A stretch of DNA of 64,000 bases from contig CP141149.1 of NCBI GenBank assembly GCA_035235625.1, positions 1,893,001 to 1,957,000 of the forward strand, read 5' to 3'. The notes under the pieces are model-generated. The model saw only the letters and a program-made list of their open reading frames with translations, was not told the DNA's origin and made no database searches. The stretch comes from Saururus chinensis (Eukaryota > Streptophyta > Magnoliopsida > Piperales > Saururaceae). A program made the position numbers and the translations under genes. This document shows, piece after piece, positions 57,801-64,000 of this stretch (positions are counted from its first letter, which is position 1; each line of letters begins with the position of its first letter).

Positions 57801-58437
57801 TGCACAATGGCAATCTGCCGCCACCAAAGTTGCCTGTGCCAAGACCGCTACGGCCAAAGCTAGGGCCATCGCGGCCAGAGCCAGGGCCGCTGCGCGGCTC
57901 TGGTCCAATCACTGTTCCGGTGACCAAAAAATCGAAGTACGTGAACAGTATTTGTAGAACTAATTGCAGAATAGAAATTACTATAATTTTCATACAATTC
58001 AGTTAATAAAATCTGAAATCCTACCTTTGTGGCTAGTTGACATCGATCCACTGCCACCAACACCCCGCCACGCCTCGCAGGATTATCACCGGAAAATTCG
58101 AACGACCCCTTGGTCCAAAGAATCCTCCTTCCCTTAACCGTCCAATCCTCCCCAAAAACTCCTCTTCTATTTGCCCTAATTCGCCTTTTATAGGCATGGG
58201 ATTAGGGCTCCTAATCCCATGAGAAATTAGGCCTGAAAAACCCAATTTCGCAATAGTAATTGACCGGGCCCGTATAGTGACTTAAATGGACAATTCACAC
58301 ATTTAATTCGGGTAAACAGGTCCTGCATGATATGTTCAACTTCAGACAGTTGTTTCTCCCTCATCTGGACTCCGATTCACGCATTCTTGGTGGCGTTTCA
58401 AAGCTCTTTCTGTCTACTTTCCATCCATATATATTTT
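54865..58437 (-). mobile_element. D2: partial D-type LTR, minus orientation
   Basis: Starts TGTCATGACCCGG, the complement of the D end. The match to the 3' part of D1 continues to about 55650 (aaaccattcgattaaatatcc, catcacccgatgttagttgc). Near 58380 it matches the D1 start again (ccaccaagaatgcgtg, ggagtccagatgaggg on the minus strand), but the last ~115 bp are missing at the junction with R5. There is no 46-bp array. 57350-57930 is GC-rich with poly-T runs. No gene. Confidence 0.7.
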
Positions 58438-58892
58438 AGCCACCACCATGAACATACTTAGACAGATGGTCGACCACCACCATGATCACCGACTTACCAT
58501 ACACCAGCGGCAAGGCCTCAACGAAGTACATTGATATATCCTCCCAGACTTTATCAGGAATGGGCACGGGTTGGAGCAAACCGGCGGGAGAAGTGGTAGC
58601 TGCCTTGGCGCACTGACAAATATCACAAGCGGTCACATACTCATGCACAGCCCGGCGAACCCCCAACCATAAGAAACTCTGGCTGACCCTCTTATAGGTG
58701 CGGAAAGTCCGCTCATGACCGGCCACTAGAGAATAATGGAAATGCAATATAATGCGGCGGCGAAGATCAGTGACATCGGGAACCCACAAATGATCCTTCC
58801 AAAACAAGAGATCATCCTGCTAAGTATAAAATGGATGGGCTGAAGGATCAATCTGAAGGGCAGCGATCAAAGCCTGCGTCGAAGCATCATTG
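58438..58892 (-). pseudogene. R5: integrase zinc finger and start of core
   Basis: The minus-strand frame 58807-58436 reads FWKDHLWVPDVTDLRRRIIL, then GHERTFRTYKRVSQSF and CDICQCAKAA, then MYFEAL-like sequence where R2 has MDFVEAL (the first catalytic Asp is changed to Tyr). It ends at VDHLSKY, where D2 starts. At 58892 it flips directly into plus-strand gag of R6. Confidence 0.8.
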
Positions 58893-59755
58893 GGTCTAAT
58901 GAGTTCCAGGATTTTCATGAGATGTTGTCATCCCTGCACCAGACTACCACCGTCCGTGCATATTACACTGAATACATGAAGGTGGCCAATCGACTGCCTG
59001 ATTGGTCGGTGGCTGCCTGTTCTGTTAAGGGCAGTCTTCTGGTGGAAGAGATTGACGACGTGGAAGAGGGTTCCGATGGCTCTGCCCCGTCCACGATTGA
59101 AGAGCTCTTACCTGAGATATCAGTGCATGCATTTTCAGGGGCATTTACTGCTCACACGATGCATGTCTAGGGGTTCCTCAAGCGCCAACTGGTAGCTATC
59201 CTGATCGACAGTGGTTCTACTCACAATTTTATTAATGACAGGGTTGCCCACGGGTCACCCACAGGCTTGGTTGTTTTGTATCGGATTCCAAGCCCTTTGA
59301 TGTACTAATTGGAGATGGCAAGCACCTCCGGAGCAATGGGGTGTGTGCGCAGGTCACTTTGTCTATCCAGGGCCACTCATTTGTCACCGATCTCTTCCTG
59401 TTACCTACAAAAGGGGCGGATGTTGTGTTAGGCGTGCAGTGGCTACAGGAGCTCAGCGATGTCGTTTGGAACTTTTGGGAGATGTGGATGGACTTTGAGC
59501 TCCAGGGGCAGCGTGTCCACTTGGAAGGCTCTAGGCCGGGCACTCTTCTCTCCGCCCTTCCTTCGAGCACTTTGTTTCAGTTTGTCCCCAAGGGCTCCTG
59601 TTGCAGCAGCGTGCAGACCTTGAGGTGTCTCAGGACAGCATGCCGGCCGACCTCTAGGAGTTATTGACAGATCACTAGGACTTATTCGCTGAGCTGCAAG
59701 GTCTTCCTCCTGCCTACTCTCATGATCATCAGATTCCTATCACCCCTAGAATAGC
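58893..59755 (+). pseudogene. R6: gag end and protease, Reina-like
   Basis: Begins inside the capsid (SNEFQDFHEMLSSLHQTTTV) and runs to LPDWSVAA, then jumps to CSVKGSLLVEEID, losing about 0.4-0.5 kb including most of the zinc knuckle. The protease has DSGSTHNFIN near 59209-59238, then an insertion and frameshift near 59250, then QGHSFVTDLFLLPTKGADVVLGVQWLQ. Stops lie near 59168, 59655 and 59676. Confidence 0.82.
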
Positions 59756-59765
59756 CCCAACCAAT

Positions 59766-60343
59766 GTGCGTCCTTATCGGTACCCACATATCCAGAAAGC
59801 AGAGATCGAGCGGCTGGTGGCAAATATGCTTCAGGTGGGGATCATCAGGCCCAATACAAGTTCCTACTCGTCGCTGGTGTTACTCGTGAGGAAGAAGGAC
59901 GGTACATGGCGTTTCTATGTTGACTACCGCACCCTCAATGCTGTCACTGTGAAAGACAAGTATTCAATTCCGGTGATTGAGGAGTTGCTCGATGAGTTGA
60001 CAGGCGCCACACTATTTAGTAAGCTCGACCTGCGTTTGGGCTATCATCAGATCTGCATGAATGCTGCCGATGTGCACAAGACTGCCTTCCGGACTCATGA
60101 TGGCCATTTCGAGTTCCTGGTTATGCCATTTGGATTGACTAATGTCCCCTCCACCTTTCAATGCCTCATGAACGACCTCTTCCGACCCTTCCTGCGCCGT
60201 TATATCTTGGTATTCTTCGACGATATTCTGGTGTACAGCTGGTTCTGGACAGAGCACTTGCGCACCTCAGGTCGGTCTTCTCTATTTTACGTGACAAATC
60301 CGTATTTCTTAAACATTCGAAGTGCTCTTTTGGCAGCCAGCAG
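59766..60343 (+). pseudogene. R6: reverse transcriptase, first part
   Basis: The frame from 59766 has [51 protein letters not shown] and an intact catalytic FFDD near 60220. The thumb region is interrupted at about 60343 by a scrambled inverted patch. RT palm residues are otherwise well preserved. Confidence 0.85.
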
Positions 60344-60598
60344 GGCTGGGTTGGTGGTGACACCATTCCCCGACATAATGTCTGGTGCAGGGATGCTACG
60401 AAAACATCATGGTCAGTGATGCTGCATCGAAGCATCACTCATTAGGATGGTGGTAGTCTGGCGCAAGGATGGACCAATGATGTGCCTGATGCAAGCACAA
60501 TCGGTACCTAGGAGAATTGCGCAGGGAAAGGGGAGAAGTGTTGAAGAAAGGGGAGAAACTGGAAATCTCAATTTGCATAAACTCCAACCAAAAGTCAA
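60344..60598 (-). repeat. Scrambled inverted Reina patch in R6
   Basis: Made of reverse-complement pieces of the same element family: RT sequence (60345-60381, matching the segment that should come next), gag (60380-60395, gtctggtgcagggatg), the RNase H-integrase linker (60421-60440), gag again (60445-60471) and the first ~121 bp of a reversed LTR (60478-60598). Plus-strand RT then resumes. Confidence 0.75.
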
Positions 60599-62673
60599 TA
60601 CCACTGACCCAGCCAAGGTGGCCGCCATGATGTCTTGGCCTATCCCCAAATGTGTTTGGGCACTCCGTGGTTTTCTAGGCCTCACCGGGTACTATCGGCG
60701 GTTCATTAGTCGATATGGGGAGTTGACAGTGCTGCTCAAACGGGGCGCATTTGATTGGACTACGGATGCATAGGAGGCCTTTGAGGGGCTGAAGCAGGCT
60801 ATGGCTTCTGCCCCAGTCTTGATTCTGCCTGATTTCAGCCATCCATTTGTGGTCAAGACGGACGCTGGATTGGGGGCGGTTCTGTTACAGGACGAGCGTC
60901 CCATTGCCTATTTCAGCAAGGCTCTAGCAGGCTGATCCTTGTCCTTATCCGTATATGAGAAGGAAATGCTGGCCATCATCCATGCGGTTACCAAGTGGCG
61001 GCCGTACCTATTGGGTCATCGGTTCCTGATTCGCACTGACCATCAGCCACTGAAGTATTTCCTTGAACAGCGGGTGTCCACTCCATCTCAGCAGCGGTGG
61101 GTCAGTAAACTTCTGGGTTATGATTATGAAGTTGTTTATAAGAAGGGGTCAGAGAACACAGTGCCTAACGCTCTCTCTCGCATACCTGCCCGGGGTTCGT
61201 GCTTGACCCTCTCCACGCTATCATGTCCGTTTATTGAGGAGTTGAAGCAGGCCTACAGTAGTGATGCTTTGACGCAGGCTTTGATCACTGCCCTTCAGAC
61301 TGATCCTTCAGCCCGTCCATTTTATACTTGGCGGGATGATCTCTTGTTTTGGAAGGATCATTTGTGGGTTCCCGATGTCGCTGATCTTCGCCGCCACATT
61401 ATATCGCATTTCCATGATTCTCCAGTGGCCAGTCATGAGGGGCCTTTCTGCACCTCTAAGAGGGTCAGCCAGAGTTTCTTTTGGTTAGGGGTTCGTTGGG
61501 CTGTGCACGAGTATATGATCGCTTGTGATATTTGTCAGCACGTCAAGGCAGCTACCACTTCTCCTGCCGGTTTGCTCCAACTCCTGCCCATTCTTGATAA
61601 AGTCTGGGAGGATATATCGATGGACTTTGTTGAGGCCTTGCCGTTGGTGCACGGTAAGTCGGTGATCATGGTGGTGGTCGACCGTTTGTCTAAGTATGCT
61701 CATTTCTGTACGTTGGGACATCCTTTCACTGCTAAGACTATGGCTGACCTGTATGTCCGGGAGGTGGCGAAGCTTCATGGTATGCCTCGCACCATTGTTT
61801 CTAATCATGATCGTATCTTCCTTTCTCAGTTTTGGCAGGAGTTCTTTGCTTTACAGTGTACGTCACTTCATATGAGCACTGCTTATCACCCGCAGATGGA
61901 TGGGTAGACGGAAGTGGTTAATCGTTGTCTGGAGCAGTACCTGTGGTGTTTTACGATGATGCAGCCTCGCCATTGGCTTCAGCTTCTTCCATGGGAGAAG
62001 TGGTCCTATAACACTACGTATCACACGCGTGTGGGCTTCACTCCTTTTGAGGTGTTGTATGGCTGACCCCAACCTACGATTTTGTCTTATGTCCCTCATC
62101 ACTCTTCTATGGCTGAGGTGGATTATATGCTCCAACCTCGTGATGTGGTCTTGCGTCAGTTGAAGATGAATTTGGCTGAGGCTCAAAACTGGATGAAACA
62201 ACTATATGATGGCTGTCGTATTGATCAGGAGTTCCAGGTGGGTGACTTGGTTTATGTCTCTGTTTTAACACAGCGCCAGACTTCTTTGTTTCAGCCCGAG
62301 AATTCCAAGCTCGCCCCCAATTCCATGGTCCTTATCCTGTGGAGGTGCGCGTTGGTCCGGTTGCTTACCACCTCACCTTGCCGCCTGACTCCTTGGTCCA
62401 TCTTGTGTTCCATGTGTCCCGTCTTCGCAGGTTTGTGGGTGACCAGATGTTGGCTGTGGGTGCCCGCCTCCACCTTTGATGGGTCCTGCTCCGCCCTTCG
62501 ACCCGGCCCCTGCATTTGTGCTTGAGAAGAGGCGGGTTCGTCATTCGGGTCACATTGTTACTGAGGTTCTGGTTTCATGGCGGGGTCAGCCATTGGAGGA
62601 TGCTACGTGGATGTCTGAGGACGATTTTTTGCCTCATTATCCAGCATGGTCGCCTTGCGGACAAGGCGACTAG
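60599..62673 (+). pseudogene. R6: RT end, RNase H, integrase, chromodomain
   Basis: The RT connection (LRGFLGLTGYYRRFISRYGEL) is at 60650-60720. RNase H is split by stops (TAG near 60770, TGA near 60934) but keeps YEKE, RTDH and VPNALSR, where MADALSR lost its Asp. The integrase finger and core lie in the long frame 60939-61907; SDRD reads SNHD, so a catalytic Asp is lost, and TAG at 61905-61907 replaces CAG. Further breaks are TGA near 62063 and a frameshift near 62318. The chromodomain segment (TEVLVSW, LEDATWMSEDDF) ends near 62671. Confidence 0.87.
62649..62670 (+). other. Terminal hairpin of R6
   Basis: Arms GTCGCCTTG and CAAGGCGAC with the loop cgga. Just after tagcggaag the element breaks off at about 62680, so the polypurine tract and 3' LTR are missing. 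Confidence 0.75.
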
Positions 62674-62680
62674 CGGAAGT

Positions 62681-64000
62681 TGATCGTTTATATTTAAACC
62701 CTTTGCAAGTGTACAAGGTAATTGTACTAGGATAAGTATTTAAGGGTTGTCGAACCTGAGGGACAAGTGAATTATTACTAAATCTAAAGAGGAATTTGCT
62801 GATTGAAAACTAAAACAAACTTAAACTTTAATTAAGTAAAGGAATGAAATTAACTAGTTTAAAAACAAGAGATTAATATGATGGAAATTACTTAGGAAAT
62901 CGAATCCACTATAGAACCATAACAATTCCTTAACTTTTAATCTAAATCTAGTGTGAATATGAACAAGTATTCTCAGCTACAAGCTAGAATTACTTCAGAA
63001 AGAATCATTAATTAAATTCCATGGCATGAACTATCTTCGACAATAACACGAATCATCTACACTAAACTAGCTATAGGCATGACCCGTCTAATCTTAGTAT
63101 AACTCATCCAAGTCATTAATTATCTAAACATTAAAACTATTGTATGACCATCTCATCTAAATCACAGAAATTAGAATTGATGCAAATATCAAAACCACAT
63201 CAATCTATCATCTACAAGACAATAAATCAACATAGACTTGAATAAACATTAAAAGCTCTTCCATTAAAAAGGAAATCTTTATCATACAATTGTCATCATT
63301 CACAATTGAGATCTAAATTAAAAATAAAAGAAACTGAAACTTATCTCTAGCTTCATCAACTCCTAAGTAAAAGAAAAGTTTAGCCTTCCATTGTAGAAAA
63401 AAGCACTTGAATCTCCATTGAAAACTTTGAGTTCTCTTCCATCTTCTTCTTCCTTTTTCTCTTCATAAAATCTTCTGGAATCCCTCAATTTTAAACCAAA
63501 TATGTCTTTTTATAGGCATAAGTTCCGTAGGAAGAAGTCCAATATGAAAAGGATTTAAATTTGTGTCAAACAAGGAAACTGCGCGTTATGCCGTTCGAAC
63601 GCCCTGCATGCCCGTTCGAACGATTATACTGAGTTTTTCTTCAAAATCACGTTATGCCGTTCTAATGCCCTACAACTCGTTTAAACAGCTACAGTATTTC
63701 TGCAATTTGGATAGTTTTTCTGGACAGTCCATATTCTGTTCATTATGCTTTTCTTCGTGTCCCTATTAGTTTCCAACTTGTTTATAACTCCGAAACGTTG
63801 TCCAAATCACTTGAAAGCATGTCAAGACTATTTTAAATTATTCCAAATATTGTCCAAGTACCTCGATAAGCGCACTTTTCCTACAAAACATAAAATATCA
63901 TCCTTAAGACATGTAGAAAGTAACTAAAATTCCAACTTGATTTAAATACATGTCTAAACTACTAATAACTACAAAATCATTAATAATTAAACTCTGATAC
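62681..64000. other. Unassigned AT-rich sequence, possibly leader of another retroelement
   Basis: No gene and no domain. Contains gcaagtgtacaaggtaattg followed by gtcgaacctgaggga, a motif I associate loosely with large plant retroelement non-coding regions. Two ttcgaa-centred palindromes (cgttcgaacg) lie at 63595-63625. The last 10 bases, ctctgatac, equal the start of the complement of a TGGTATCAGAG primer site cut by the window edge, which would suggest a minus-strand element with its 5' LTR beyond 64000. Confidence 0.4.

Overview
The window looks like plant nuclear DNA from deep heterochromatin, probably pericentromeric. Nearly everything is LTR retrotransposons, their long LTRs, and tandem repeats. 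The reasons for calling it a plant are primer binding sites matching initiator-Met tRNA (TGGTATCAGAGC type), Ty3/gypsy lineages that I recognise as Reina-like and Tekay-like chromoviruses plus an Athila-like fragment, and captured fragments of plant-type genes (PPR, ClpB/HSP101, 14-3-3). I see no intact host gene, tRNA or rRNA. Every pol reading frame is broken. Lineage names come from reading domains by eye, not from a search.

Layout, left half. 1-160: 46-bp minisatellite belonging to a D-type LTR. 161-2402: R1, a truncated Reina element. 2403-2735: one inverted unit of a ~310-bp satellite. 2736-6800: a second 46-bp repeat, split by a 3.5-kb solo LTR (F type, 2989-6534, target duplication TAAAA). 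6801-7624: LTR remnants. 7629-13393: R2, a Reina element with both LTRs. 13394-14944: R3, the 3' end of a sister Reina subfamily. 14945-16245: minus-strand gag and LTR of another Ty3/gypsy element. 16246-23507: ~310-bp satellite, split by R4 (minus strand, 17652-21054, target duplication CTTTT). 23508-29668: a minus-strand F-type element with LTR, an Athila-like RT/RNase H block, gag, and the first part of its 5' LTR.

Layout, right half. The F 5' LTR resumes at 53320. The 24 kb between is a nested stack whose levels are dated by target duplications. E (29669-53314, GACAA) sits in the F LTR. A giant D-type solo LTR (31871-51631, CCTCT, about 5.9 kb net) sits in E. Two insertions sit in the minisatellite of D: H, a 4.8-kb solo LTR (33709-38498, TTTGT/TTCGT), and G, a complete Tekay-like element (39067-48119, CTTTA). 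From 54138 to 62680 the DNA is a mosaic of Reina pieces in both orientations: an inverted LTR pair, R5 on the minus strand split by a second D-type LTR, and R6 on the plus strand with a scrambled inverted patch. 62681-64000 is unassigned AT-rich DNA that may lead into another minus-strand element beyond the window.

The most interesting object is E. With the insertion removed it is a ~3.9-kb non-autonomous LTR element with both LTRs, a perfect 12-nt primer site and a target duplication. In place of gag-pol it carries pieces of at least three, probably four, host genes: two PPR segments, a short ClpB NBD1 piece and the C-terminal half of a 14-3-3 protein. The last PPR piece, ClpB and 14-3-3 lie in one reading frame broken by a single stop. 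Its 3' end resembles Reina elements, including a terminal hairpin with a compensatory base-pair change, so Reina proteins may have mobilised it.
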